A stretch of 64,000 nt of DNA from Leucobacter sp042726155 (GTDB taxonomy: Bacteria; Actinomycetota; Actinomycetes; Actinomycetales; Microbacteriaceae): assembly GCF_042726155.1 (NCBI RefSeq), contig NZ_JBHXHV010000001.1, positions 372,001 to 436,000 of the forward strand, written 5' to 3'. A program made the position numbers and the translations under genes. Below, piece after piece: positions 16,928 to 25,010 of the stretch. Position 1 is the first letter of the stretch; each line of letters begins with the position of its first letter. A model generated the notes under the pieces. It searched no databases. It saw nothing but the letters and a program-made list of their open reading frames with translations, and was not told where the DNA came from.

Positions 16928-17021
16928 CGCCAGCGATGTAGTTTGCACTACGGCCATCGTGGCTCATCGCCGTTTCCGCGGGGTTTCACCGTGACGACGG
17001 CTTGGCGAAGTCTTCACTTTA

Positions 17022-17036
17022 TGAAATGATGTTTCA
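17022..17036. promoter_or_regulatory. Perfect TGAAA-TGATG-TTTCA palindrome, IclR/KdgR-like operator
   Basis: A 5-5-5 perfect inverted repeat that begins 41 bases before the start of the CtBP-like dehydrogenase gene. TGAAATGATGT recurs at 16008 upstream of the divergent half of the island. The shape matches KdgR-type sites (TGAAA...TTTCA). Confidence 0.65.
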
Positions 17037-17062
17037 AATTTCATTCTCCGATGGAGGCTTCA

Positions 17063-18043
17063 ATGCAGCAGCAACGTCGTCGCGTAGTGATCACCGACTG
17101 TGATCACGGCAGTGTCGAGATCGAACAGGAGGTCGCGGACCGGTACGGGTACGACCTCGAACTCGCCGAGTGCGCGACAGCCGATGACGTCGTGCGGGCG
17201 GCGCAGGGCGCCGCCGCGATCCTGACCCAGTACGCACCCGTGACGCGCGACGTGCTCGCCCAGCTGCCGGGTCTCGCGGCGGTCGGCCGCTACGGCGTCG
17301 GAGTCGACACCGTCGATCTGGACGCGGCGACCGCGAGCGGTGTCGCCGTGTGCAATGTGCCCGACTACGGCACCGAAGACGTCAGCGATCACGCGATCGC
17401 TCACGCGCTCGGGCTGATGCGCGGGCTGGGGGCGCTCGACAAGGGCGTGCGCCGCGGCGTCGCGAGCCTCGACGCCGTGCGCCCGCTGCACCGATTCTCG
17501 GCGTCGACGTTCGCGGTGTACGGGCTCGGCCTGATCGGGGAGGCGACGGCGCGCAAGGCGCGCGCGCTCGGCTTCCGGGTGATCGGCACCGACCCGCGCT
17601 TTACGCCGGGCTCGCTCAGCCCGAGCGGCACCGAGGTGGTCTCGCCAGAGCAATTGCTCGCGAGTGCCGACCTCATCTCGCTGCACCTGCCGCTGATCCC
17701 GCAGACACGCCACCTCATCAATGACGCCGCGTTCGCGCAGATGCGCACCGGCGTGAAGATCGTGAACACCTGCCGCGGCGGCGTCATGGACACGGCCGCG
17801 CTGGTGCGCGCGCTCGAGCGGGGCGCCGTGGCGGCCGCGGCCCTCGACGTTTTTGAGGAGGAGCCGTTGCCCGTGACGCACCCGCTGCTCGGGTTCGAAC
17901 AGGTCATGCTCAGCCCGCACGCCGCCTGGTACAGCGAGGAGTCGTTCGCCGAGCTCAAGCGCCGCGCAATGGAGAACATCCTCGACGTGTGTGAAGGGCG
18001 ACCCGCCGCGAACGTGGTCAACGCGAGCGGACTGGGGAACTAG
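17063..18043 (+). CDS. D-2-hydroxyacid dehydrogenase, CtBP-like
   Basis: A 326-residue NAD-dependent dehydrogenase of the C-terminal-binding-protein subgroup. It has RYGVGVDTVDLDAATASGV in the substrate domain, VYGLGLIGEATARKARALGF as the NAD-binding motif, Arg in VNTCRGGVMD, Glu in LDVFEEEPLP, and SPHAAWYSEES. Here the catalytic His lies in SPHAAWYS, as in CtBP relatives. The ATG at 17063 follows GGAGG by five bases. It heads the rightward operon with kduD, kdgA and kdgK under an IclR-type operator. A role in oxidising or reducing a hexuronate intermediate is inferred; the exact substrate is unknown. Confidence 0.82.
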   Translation: MQQQRRRVVITDCDHGSVEIEQEVADRYGYDLELAECATADDVVRAAQGAAAILTQYAPVTRDVLAQLPGLAAVGRYGVGVDTVDLDAATASGVAVCNVPDYGTEDVSDHAIAHALGLMRGLGALDKGVRRGVASLDAVRPLHRFSASTFAVYGLGLIGEATARKARALGFRVIGTDPRFTPGSLSPSGTEVVSPEQLLASADLISLHLPLIPQTRHLINDAAFAQMRTGVKIVNTCRGGVMDTAALVRALERGAVAAAALDVFEEEPLPVTHPLLGFEQVMLSPHAAWYSEESFAELKRRAMENILDVCEGRPAANVVNASGLGN

Positions 18044-18044
18044 C

Positions 18045-18788
18045 GTGTTCGATTCCACACTTCTCGGCCGCACCGCCGTGGTCACGGGCGCCTCCCGCGG
18101 CATCGGAGAGGCGATCGCCGCGGCGCTGTTGCGGAGCGGCGCCGACGTGACGACGCTGCAGCGCGGGCCGAACTCCGACGCGCTCCACGCGCTCGCGCGC
18201 GAACTCGGGCGCTCGCTCGCGCACGTGACGGTTGACTTTGCAGATGCTGGTTCGGTGGGCGCGGCGATTGACGAGGTCGGCGACACCGACATCCTCGTGA
18301 ATAACGCGGGGACCCAGATCAGGCACGACGCCGTCGACTTTCCGCTCACCGACTTCGAGCGCGTGCTTGCGGTCAACGTGAACGCGGTATTCCAGCTCAG
18401 CCAGGGGTTTGGTGCGCCGATGGTCGCGCGCGGCTCGGGCAAGATCGTGACCCTCGCTTCGCTCCTCACCTTTCAGGGCGGCATGCGGGTGCCGGCGTAT
18501 GCCGCGTCGAAGGGCGCGGTCGGGCAGCTCGTCAAGGCGCTCAGTAACGAGTGGGCCGCCCACGGCGTCAACGTGAACGCGGTCGCCCCGGGGTACGTCG
18601 CGACTGACATGAATGAGGCGTTACTCGCAGACCCACAGCGATTCAAGCAACTCAGCGAGCGCATCCCGGCCGGCCGCTGGGCGATACCAGAAGACATCGC
18701 GAGCGCGGTCGTCTTCCTGTGCACGCCCTACGCCGACTACATTCATGGCGCGGTGCTGCCCGTCGACGGCGGATGGCTCGCCCGATGA
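18045..18788 (+). CDS. kduD: 2-dehydro-3-deoxy-D-gluconate 5-dehydrogenase (SDR)
   Basis: A 247-residue short-chain dehydrogenase that reduces 2,5-diketo-3-deoxygluconate to 2-keto-3-deoxygluconate. TGASRGIG at residues 14-21 binds the cofactor. NNAG is at 86-89, and the catalytic set is Ser139, Tyr152 and Lys156 (YAASK). NNAGTQIRHDAVDFPLTDFE and PGYVATDMNEAL are close to the KduD subfamily. Translation begins at a GTG one base after the dehydrogenase stop, with GGGGA upstream. The next gene overlaps by four bases. It acts directly after KduI in unsaturated uronate breakdown. Confidence 0.87.
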   Translation: MFDSTLLGRTAVVTGASRGIGEAIAAALLRSGADVTTLQRGPNSDALHALARELGRSLAHVTVDFADAGSVGAAIDEVGDTDILVNNAGTQIRHDAVDFPLTDFERVLAVNVNAVFQLSQGFGAPMVARGSGKIVTLASLLTFQGGMRVPAYAASKGAVGQLVKALSNEWAAHGVNVNAVAPGYVATDMNEALLADPQRFKQLSERIPAGRWAIPEDIASAVVFLCTPYADYIHGAVLPVDGGWLAR

Positions 18789-19441
18789 CCGCCGGAACGC
18801 GGGCCGCGGTGCCCGCCGAGCTGCGTGACCACCCGATCATTGCGGTGCTGCGTGCACCGACCCCAGCAGAATATGCCCCGGTGATCGAGTCGCTGCTTGA
18901 GGGCGGGGTGCGTTTTATCGAGGTGACGCTGAGTACGCCGGGAACGATCGCCGAACTGCCGCGACTGGTGCAGCGATTCGGGGGCGATGCCAGCATCGGC
19001 GTTGGCACGGTGACGGAGCCTGACGAAGCAACCGCGGCGATCGCTGCGGGGGCGTCCTACCTGGTGACGCCCACGACCGACGAACGCGTCATCGGCGTCG
19101 CGGCCGCGGCGGCGATTCCCTTCTATCCCGGGGGATTCACGCCGACCGAGCTGCATGGCGGCTGGCGCCGCGGGGCCACCGCTGTGAAGGTCTTCCCGGC
19201 ATCTCGCCTCGGCCCCGGGTATGTGGGCGACCTGCGGGGACCGTTCCCCGGTATCGAGGTCATTCCGTCTGGTGGCGTGGACGCGGAGGCGGCACTCGCC
19301 TGGTTACGCGCCGGTGCTTGCGCGGTGAGCCTCGGCGGCCCACTACTGCGCGACGCCTTTTCCGGCGGTGACCTCGGCGCGCTGACGACCCGCGCGCGTG
19401 AATTGCAGCTGCTCATTGAAGACGCGGGGCTCGCGCGGTGA
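18785..19441 (+). CDS. kdgA: KDPG/KHG aldolase
   Basis: A 218-residue class I aldolase that cleaves 2-keto-3-deoxy-6-phosphogluconate to pyruvate and glyceraldehyde 3-phosphate. Glu46 (FIEVTLST) and the Schiff-base lysine Lys135 (AVKVFPAS) are in the expected places. IGVGTVTEPDEA and PFYPGGFTPTEL are family motifs. It overlaps kduD and kdgK by four bases each, so the three are made together. In this operon the kinase follows the aldolase, so the KDG made by KduD is phosphorylated and then split. Confidence 0.9.
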   Translation: MTAGTRAAVPAELRDHPIIAVLRAPTPAEYAPVIESLLEGGVRFIEVTLSTPGTIAELPRLVQRFGGDASIGVGTVTEPDEATAAIAAGASYLVTPTTDERVIGVAAAAAIPFYPGGFTPTELHGGWRRGATAVKVFPASRLGPGYVGDLRGPFPGIEVIPSGGVDAEAALAWLRAGACAVSLGGPLLRDAFSGGDLGALTTRARELQLLIEDAGLAR

Positions 19442-20415
19442 TCGGCGACCAGGCGCAACGCGCGGCGGCCGCACCGTACGTGCTCACGATCGGCGAGTCG
19501 ATGGGCCTCGTGCGGCAAACGCAACCGGGGCGGCTCGTCACGCAGCGGGCGGTCGAATTCGGCTTCGGCGGAGCCGAGTCGAACGTCGCGATCGGGCTCA
19601 GCCGACTCGGCACCGCCGCCGCGTGGTGCGGCAGGCTCGGCGCAGACAGCGTGGGCGACGTGATTGAGCGGGAGTTGCGGGCGGAGGGCGTGCGCGCCGC
19701 CGTGATCCGCGATCCTGACGCCGCAACCGGGCTGATGCTCAAGGAGCGACCGACGCCGGGAACCTCCCGGGTCGTGTATTACCGGCGTGACAGCGCGGGA
19801 TCGCGGCTGACCGCCGCCGACGTGCTCGATTCACTGATTACTGAGGCCGCGCTGGTACACGTCACCGGCATCACGCCAGCACTCTCGGCAACCGCGGACG
19901 CGGCGGTCGAGTCGACGATGCGCAGGGCCCGCGCGGCGGGTGTGCCGGTGTCGATCGACCTGAACTACCGCTCGGCGCTGTGGAGCGCTCGCGCCGCGGC
20001 CGACCGGCTCGCGGCGCTCGTACCGCTCGCCGATATTGTGTTCGCCGGCGACGACGAGGCGGCGCTGCTGCTCGGAGCGCTGGCGCCCGTCGAGCTCGCC
20101 AGCGGTCTGCAAGCACTCGGGCCGCACGAGGTCGTGATCAAACTCGGCGACCGCGGGTGTGTTGCGGTGGCGGGAGACGAACACCTCGCGCGAGATGCCG
20201 TGCGCGTCGACGTGGTCGACACGGTCGGTGCCGGTGATGCCTTTGTCGCCGGACATCTCGCCGAGTGGATTGCCGGTGCACCGCTCGCGCAGCGCCTCGA
20301 AACGGCCACTGCCGCGGGTGCGTACGCCTGCACCATGAGCGGGGACTGGGAGGGCCTGCCGCGGCGGGCAGACATCGCGGCGCTCTCAGCGGGCGGCGAT
20401 CCGGTGCAGCGGTGA
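19438..20415 (+). CDS. kdgK: 2-keto-3-deoxygluconate kinase (PfkB family)
   Basis: A 325-residue PfkB-family sugar kinase. The N-terminal motif is VEFGFGGAESNVAIGLSRLG, and the C-terminal motif DTVGAGDAFVAGHL holds the catalytic aspartate. A GTG start overlaps the aldolase stop. It phosphorylates KDG before the aldolase acts. It is the last gene of the operon, and 121 bases of non-coding sequence follow. Fructokinase-like specificity cannot be excluded by motif alone, but the neighbours make KDG kinase the best call. Confidence 0.88.
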   Translation: MIGDQAQRAAAAPYVLTIGESMGLVRQTQPGRLVTQRAVEFGFGGAESNVAIGLSRLGTAAAWCGRLGADSVGDVIERELRAEGVRAAVIRDPDAATGLMLKERPTPGTSRVVYYRRDSAGSRLTAADVLDSLITEAALVHVTGITPALSATADAAVESTMRRARAAGVPVSIDLNYRSALWSARAAADRLAALVPLADIVFAGDDEAALLLGALAPVELASGLQALGPHEVVIKLGDRGCVAVAGDEHLARDAVRVDVVDTVGAGDAFVAGHLAEWIAGAPLAQRLETATAAGAYACTMSGDWEGLPRRADIAALSAGGDPVQR

Positions 20416-20536
20416 TGCGCGGGCCACGTTGGTCCGGACGCGGTGAGCTGAGGCCAGACTGAGGTTCGGCTGAGGCCCCGCTGACTCATTACGCAACTCG
20501 CGGCCAGTAGTCGGGGGACCGGCGTAGGCTCGGCCC

Positions 20537-21508
20537 ATGACCTCGATTCACGCCATCACCGTTGCCCAGGCCGGCGGCCCAGAGCTGCTGGAATTCACCG
20601 ACGTTCCGAGCCCCGAGGCGGGTCGCGGCGAGCTGCTGGTGCAGACGCGCGCGATCGGCGTGAACTTCATCGAGACGTATCAGCGATCGGGTCTGTACTC
20701 GGTCGAGTACCCGTTTACGCCAGGCGGTGAAGCGGCGGGCGTCGTGCTCGACGTCGGCGAGGGAGTCGAGGGCTTCGCCGTCGGCGACCTCATCACGACC
20801 GCTGAGGCGACGCGCACGTACGCCGAACGGTTCGTCGTCGCGGCCGAGCGTGCCGTACACGTGCCCGACGGTATCGCCGCCGATGTCGCTGCCGCCATTC
20901 CGTTGCAGGGGCTCACGGCCCACTATCTCGCGACGTCGGCGGCGCAGCCGCGATCCGGAGAGACCGTGATCGTGCACGCCGGGGCAGGTGGTGTCGGGCT
21001 GCTGCTCACGCAGCTGCTTGTGTCGCGCGGGGTGCGCGTGTTCACGACCGTTTCGACGCCCGAGAAGCGGGAACTCAGCCTCGAAGCTGGCGCCGCCGAG
21101 GTCTTCGACTACGACGACTTCGCCGCACAGTCGCGCGAACTCACCGATGGCGAGGGCGTCGCGGTGGTGTACGACGGCGTCGGTGCGCGCAGCTTCGACG
21201 ACTCGCTTGCGTCGCTGCGGGTGAGAGGCGAGCTCGTGCTGTTCGGGGCAGCGAGCGGACCGGTGCCCCCGCTCGACCTGCAGCGGCTGAACGCCGGGGG
21301 ATCCCTGTCGGTCACCCGACCATCGCTCGGTCACTTCGTGCGCACCGGCGAGGAGCGCGCCTGGCGCTATCGCGAGATCTTCGAGGCGATTGCAGCGGGG
21401 CAGCTGCACATTCGCATCGGAGCCCGTTTTCCGCTCGCCGAGGCCGGCTACGCGCAGTCACAGCTCGAGGCGCGGGCGACAACCGGCAAGGTGATCCTCG
21501 AACCGTAA
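20537..21508 (+). CDS. qor: NADPH:quinone oxidoreductase, zinc-independent
   Basis: A 323-residue medium-chain reductase of the QOR/zeta-crystallin group. IGVNFIETYQRSGLYSVEYP is the family signature near residue 40. VIVHAGAGGVGLLLTQLL is the NADPH-binding loop near residue 145. The cysteine and histidine zinc ligands of alcohol dehydrogenases are absent. It probably reduces quinones or enones in the cytoplasm. It stands alone after the uronate operon, with two direct GCTGAGGCC repeats in the upstream gap but no clear operator. Confidence 0.87.
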   Translation: MTSIHAITVAQAGGPELLEFTDVPSPEAGRGELLVQTRAIGVNFIETYQRSGLYSVEYPFTPGGEAAGVVLDVGEGVEGFAVGDLITTAEATRTYAERFVVAAERAVHVPDGIAADVAAAIPLQGLTAHYLATSAAQPRSGETVIVHAGAGGVGLLLTQLLVSRGVRVFTTVSTPEKRELSLEAGAAEVFDYDDFAAQSRELTDGEGVAVVYDGVGARSFDDSLASLRVRGELVLFGAASGPVPPLDLQRLNAGGSLSVTRPSLGHFVRTGEERAWRYREIFEAIAAGQLHIRIGARFPLAEAGYAQSQLEARATTGKVILEP

Positions 21509-21540
21509 CCAGGTTCGCGCCGCGGGGGTCGTGTGATTGC

Positions 21541-22881
21541 TCACCGACGCACGGTCGCGAGGTTGATCGCGACCGTGAGCAGTGCAACGGCGCACGCGAA
21601 CGGGACCGGCTGTGCAATGCCGAATAGGAGCGCGGCGACCGTACCCGCGATTGCGCACACGACGCAGAGCAGCGTTGGCACGCGGCGGGCGGGCGCGTCG
21701 CTGCTCGTGACCGACGCCACCGCTTGCAACTGCGCGAGTACTCGACGTTCAAGTCGCCCCACCGCAACCGCGAGCGGAATCACGCAGACCCCGATCACCA
21801 CGAGCCAGGGCAGTCGCGTCGCCCACCAGGCCGCGGAGTGCGGTGCGGGTAGCGGCAGTCCGGTCGCCCACATGATGGCGACGAATAGCAGCATCACCGG
21901 CATGTGCCAGAGGTAGACGCCCATCGCCGACGCGCTCGCGCGTGTGGATGCGAGCGCAACCCACGGAATGCGCGTCACCCGGTCGAGCTGCTCGCGGAGC
22001 AGCTGCAGGGCGCAGAACTGCGCAAAGCCGAGCAGCATGATCGCCGTGGTCGGCGGGTTCAGATTCTCGATCATGTCGGGCGACCAGCCGCAGGCGAGCA
22101 ACACGAGCAGCAGCGCGAGTGAGACACGCACGCCGGTGACGAGCCGACGGCGCGACCAGGCCGCGCACGCGCCGACCTGCATGGCGAATCCCAGCTGCTG
22201 CATGAGCGGCCACACGAGCAGCAAATTGAGGTAGCCGATCGGCACACCAAACTGCGAGTGAGCGATATCGACCGCGAAGACGCCGACGCTGAGCGCCGAG
22301 ATGGTCGCGATCGGGGCGCGATCGTGCAGCCACGCGAGAGCGGGTACGAGCGCCGTGGCGCCGAAGTAGACAGCGAGAAACCAGAGCGGCTGACCGATAC
22401 GCAGGCTCGCTTCGCCGATCAGCGTTGCGTCGGCGCCGAACGCCCGGGCGGCAAGCAACACCGCGCCCACGACGCCGATCATAAGCGCCGCGGGCACAGC
22501 TAGCCGACGCACCCGCCCCGCCACATACTCGGTGGCGGTCACCCCGCGAGCTTGCATCCGCCGCCACTGCGACAGTGAGGCGAACCCGCCCGCAATAAAG
22601 AACAGCGGCATGACCTGCAGCACCCACGTCAGTGGCGCGAACCAGGGCTCACCCGACAGGGCGACGCTCGTCACCAGTGCGCCGCTCGGCGCAAGCTGCG
22701 CACCGACCATGAGCGCGTGCAGCACGACCACGATTAAGAGCGCGAAGGCGCGAACGGTGTCGATGGTCGCGTCGCGCTGTGGCGCTTGTGGCGCTTGCGG
22801 TGCTGCGCGAGGCGAGGTGTCGCGCGGATCGCGCTGGGGTGCGAGTGCTGCGCCGGCGGGCAGCGCGGGGGAGAGAGTCAC
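21541..22881 (-). CDS. Acyltransferase family 3 membrane protein
   Basis: A 446-residue integral membrane O-acyltransferase of the OafA/NodX type. TIDTVRAFALLIVVVLHALM near residue 35 holds the conserved Arg and His of the first helix. LFFIAGGFASLSQWRRM, QPLWFLAVYFGATALVPAL and GVYLWHMPVMLLFVA are further family segments. About ten hydrophobic helices are visible. The GTG at 22881 follows AAGGAG by five bases, so the longer frame starting upstream is rejected. It may acetylate a surface polysaccharide, but no glycan genes are adjacent. The N-terminal 30 residues are proline/alanine-rich (APQAPQAPQ repeats). Confidence 0.8.
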   Translation of the reverse strand: MTLSPALPAGAALAPQRDPRDTSPRAAPQAPQAPQRDATIDTVRAFALLIVVVLHALMVGAQLAPSGALVTSVALSGEPWFAPLTWVLQVMPLFFIAGGFASLSQWRRMQARGVTATEYVAGRVRRLAVPAALMIGVVGAVLLAARAFGADATLIGEASLRIGQPLWFLAVYFGATALVPALAWLHDRAPIATISALSVGVFAVDIAHSQFGVPIGYLNLLLVWPLMQQLGFAMQVGACAAWSRRRLVTGVRVSLALLLVLLACGWSPDMIENLNPPTTAIMLLGFAQFCALQLLREQLDRVTRIPWVALASTRASASAMGVYLWHMPVMLLFVAIMWATGLPLPAPHSAAWWATRLPWLVVIGVCVIPLAVAVGRLERRVLAQLQAVASVTSSDAPARRVPTLLCVVCAIAGTVAALLFGIAQPVPFACAVALLTVAINLATVRR

Positions 22882-23033
22882 TGGAGCTCCTTGTCTCGGG
22901 TACAAGAAGCAAAGCTAGAAGCGGGCTCACCACCCCCGCGTCACCCGCAGGGGTGAACCATGGTGAACCCGGGTGCCGTCTTCACCCCCCCCGCCCCAAC
23001 CCCCTTGCCCCCCCGCCCCCCACCGCCCCGGCA

Positions 23034-23091
23034 TTCTGTCGTCGCAAATGATCCGATCAGGCAGGTGAAGGGATCATTTGCGACGACAGAA
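23034..23091. repeat. Perfect 21-bp inverted repeat with extended C-rich and G-rich arms
   Basis: The arm at 23034-23054 (containing GTCGTCGCAAATGATCC) is exactly complementary to 23071-23091, with a 16-base loop. Further out CCCCTTGCCCC near 23000 is complementary to GGGGCAAGGGG near 23126, so the whole structure may span about 22985-23155. A run of eleven G lies in the right arm. It follows the response regulator gene and precedes the acyltransferase promoter. Confidence 0.8.
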
Positions 23092-23179
23092 AGGGGGAGC
23101 GGGAGCTCGGGTGAAGGTGGGGGGGGGGGCAAGGGGAGAGGAGGGGAGGGGGAGCTCGGGCGAAGCGCGTGCCTTTGGG

Positions 23180-23866
23180 TCAGCGGCCCACCGAGACGAG
23201 GCCCGACTCGTAGGCGGCGATGACGATCTGCGTGCGGTCGCGCAGCCCGAGCTTGCTGAGGATGCGCGAGACGTGCGTCTTCACGGTCTGCTCGGAGAGG
23301 AAGAGATGATCCGCCGCCTCCGCATTCGACTTGCCAACCGCAACCAGTTTCATGACATCGAGCTCACGCTCGGTGAGCTCCGCGAGCACCGCCCCGGACT
23401 TGCGCGGAGCCGGGCGCGACACGTAGTCGGCGATGAGCTTGCTCGTGATCGATGGCGCGAGCAGCGAATCGCCCGCCGCTACGACGCGCACGGCAGCAAT
23501 GAGGTCGTCGGCTGTCGCGTCCTTGAGTAGGAATCCGCTCGCGCCCGCCTGCAGAGCTGAGAACACGTACTCGTCGGCGTCAAACGTCGTGAGCATGATC
23601 ACGCGCGGGTGAGTGAGGCCAGGCATCGCGAGCACCGCGCGCGTCGCATCGAGGCCGTTCATGCCCGGCATGCGAATATCCATCAGGATCACGTCTGGCC
23701 GCGATCGCTGCACCAATTGCACGGCCTCAGCGCCATCGGCGGCGCTGCCAACGACCGAAATGTCTGGCTGCGCATCGAGCAGCGCGCCGAAGCCCTGCCG
23801 TACCATGGCCTGGTCGTCGATGATCGCCACCGCGATCGGGGAGTCTTCAGTTGTCGACGGCACCAT
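23180..23866 (-). CDS. NarL/LuxR-type response regulator
   Basis: A 228-residue two-component regulator. The receiver domain has the acidic pair in IAVAIIDDQAMVRQG, the phospho-acceptor Asp in DVILMDIRMPGMNG and the conserved Lys in FLLKDATADD. The C-terminal LuxR helix-turn-helix is LTERELDVMKLVAVGKSNAE followed by EQTVKTHVSRILSKLGLRDR. The ATG at 23866 is chosen because it starts just before the receiver; an earlier ATG adds a low-complexity tail. The likely partner kinase is on the other strand 1.1 kb away, behind a transporter gene, which is an unusual layout. Confidence 0.88.
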   Translation of the reverse strand: MVPSTTEDSPIAVAIIDDQAMVRQGFGALLDAQPDISVVGSAADGAEAVQLVQRSRPDVILMDIRMPGMNGLDATRAVLAMPGLTHPRVIMLTTFDADEYVFSALQAGASGFLLKDATADDLIAAVRVVAAGDSLLAPSITSKLIADYVSRPAPRKSGAVLAELTERELDVMKLVAVGKSNAEAADHLFLSEQTVKTHVSRILSKLGLRDRTQIVIAAYESGLVSVGR

Positions 23867-23977
23867 AGCCCCGATGATAGCGAGTCGTCGATCGCGCGGA
23901 GGTCGCCCGAAAGTAGCATCGAGCTTCACCCGTTCGAGTGATGCCGTGCGCGACGGCCGCCTCGTAACGTGAGCCGC

Positions 23978-25009
23978 ATGTTCCTCATTGCAGTGCTCCT
24001 AGCCGCCATCGGCGCGGTCGGTCTCGCGGTCGGCACGCACCTGCAGCATCGCGCGGTCGGCGCGGTCGGCGCGGTCGGCGCGGCTGACGCGGCTGACGCC
24101 GCTGATGCCGCCTCACACCGGTCGCGGCGGCTACCCGCATACCTGACGCACCCGCTCTGGCTGGTCGGTGGCGGGATCATCGTCGTCCAGACCGCGATCA
24201 ACGTCGTCGCGCTCGGGCTCGCCCCGGTGGCCGTCGTGCAGCCAGTCGGTGCGCTCGCGCTCGTCGTCGCCGTCACTATCAGTTCTCGCGCGCTCGGCGT
24301 GCAGGTCACCCGCGGGCTGGTCATCGGCATTGCGCTCGCCGTTGCGTCGGTCGCGGCATTTGTCGCGATTTCGGCGGGCTTCGCGCAGGATCAGCGCGCA
24401 GACCAGTCGACCATCTCCTTGTTGATCGCGGTGCTGGTCGTGCTGATTCCGGCCGGATGGGGAGTGGCTCGCCGCAGCACCGGCCACTTCGCTCGAGTGC
24501 TCTGCGCTGGCACGGTGTTCGGTGCCGTGGCATCGTCAATGCACGTCGTCGCCGTCGAGGCGGTCGCGGCCCTGAACGGAGATGCGCTCGCGCCCCGGGT
24601 ATGGGTGTTGCTCGCACTCCTCCTCATCGCCACGGCGGTCGGGGTCTGGCTCGTGCAGACCGCGTACGCAAGTGGACCACCCGAGACCGTGCTGGCGGGT
24701 CTCACGGTGCTCGACCCGCTCGTGGCAGTGCTCATCGGCGCGGTGCTGCTCGGCGAGTACCCTGAGATGTCACTGCTCGGAGGCATCGGGCTTGCGCTGA
24801 GTGGCCTCTCTGCGGCCGCAGCAATCATCATGATTGCGCGGAGCCACCCGGCGTTTGCGGGCGCGGGCGCCGCGGCTACCGCACCAGCCGCGCTCGCGAA
24901 CCTCGTAGAACCCGAAGACCCCAAACACCCCAAAGACCCCGAAGAAACCGAAGTAGCAGTAATCGAAACAGCGGCCCCGCGGGCCGCGCTGATGAACGGG
25001 ACACGCTGA
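23978..25009 (+). CDS. DMT-superfamily membrane protein
   Basis: A protein of about 343 residues with nine or ten hydrophobic helices. It has the shape of NIPA/EamA-like drug/metabolite transporters: VVQPVGALALVVAVTISSRALG in the first half and PETVLAGLTVLDPLVAVLIG with LLGEYPE in the second. The substrate is unknown. Residues 26-44 are encoded by 9-base direct repeats, and the C-terminal tail is charged with repeated DPK/HPK/DPE triplets. The start may be the ATG at 23978 or a GTG nine bases earlier; neither has a strong ribosome binding site. It abuts the kinase gene by one base, so the two are probably co-transcribed. Confidence 0.72.
   Translation: MFLIAVLLAAIGAVGLAVGTHLQHRAVGAVGAVGAADAADAADAASHRSRRLPAYLTHPLWLVGGGIIVVQTAINVVALGLAPVAVVQPVGALALVVAVTISSRALGVQVTRGLVIGIALAVASVAAFVAISAGFAQDQRADQSTISLLIAVLVVLIPAGWGVARRSTGHFARVLCAGTVFGAVASSMHVVAVEAVAALNGDALAPRVWVLLALLLIATAVGVWLVQTAYASGPPETVLAGLTVLDPLVAVLIGAVLLGEYPEMSLLGGIGLALSGLSAAAAIIMIARSHPAFAGAGAAATAPAALANLVEPEDPKHPKDPEETEVAVIETAAPRAALMNGTR
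24053..24109 (+). repeat. In-frame 9-bp tandem repeats in the DMT gene
   Basis: Three exact GCGGTCGGC units are followed by two GCGGCTGAC units and one GCCGCTGAT unit. They encode an Ala-Val-Gly then Ala-Asp-Ala series in the loop after the first helix. Unit gain or loss would keep the frame. Confidence 0.85.
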
Positions 25010-25010
25010 C

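Noticed and set aside
17060..18469. Long open frame of 469 codons on the reverse strand opposite the CtBP and kduD genes
   Set aside because: It is antisense to two well-supported enzymes, has no recognisable domain and is rich in Arg, Ala and Gly as expected for a shadow frame in high-GC DNA.
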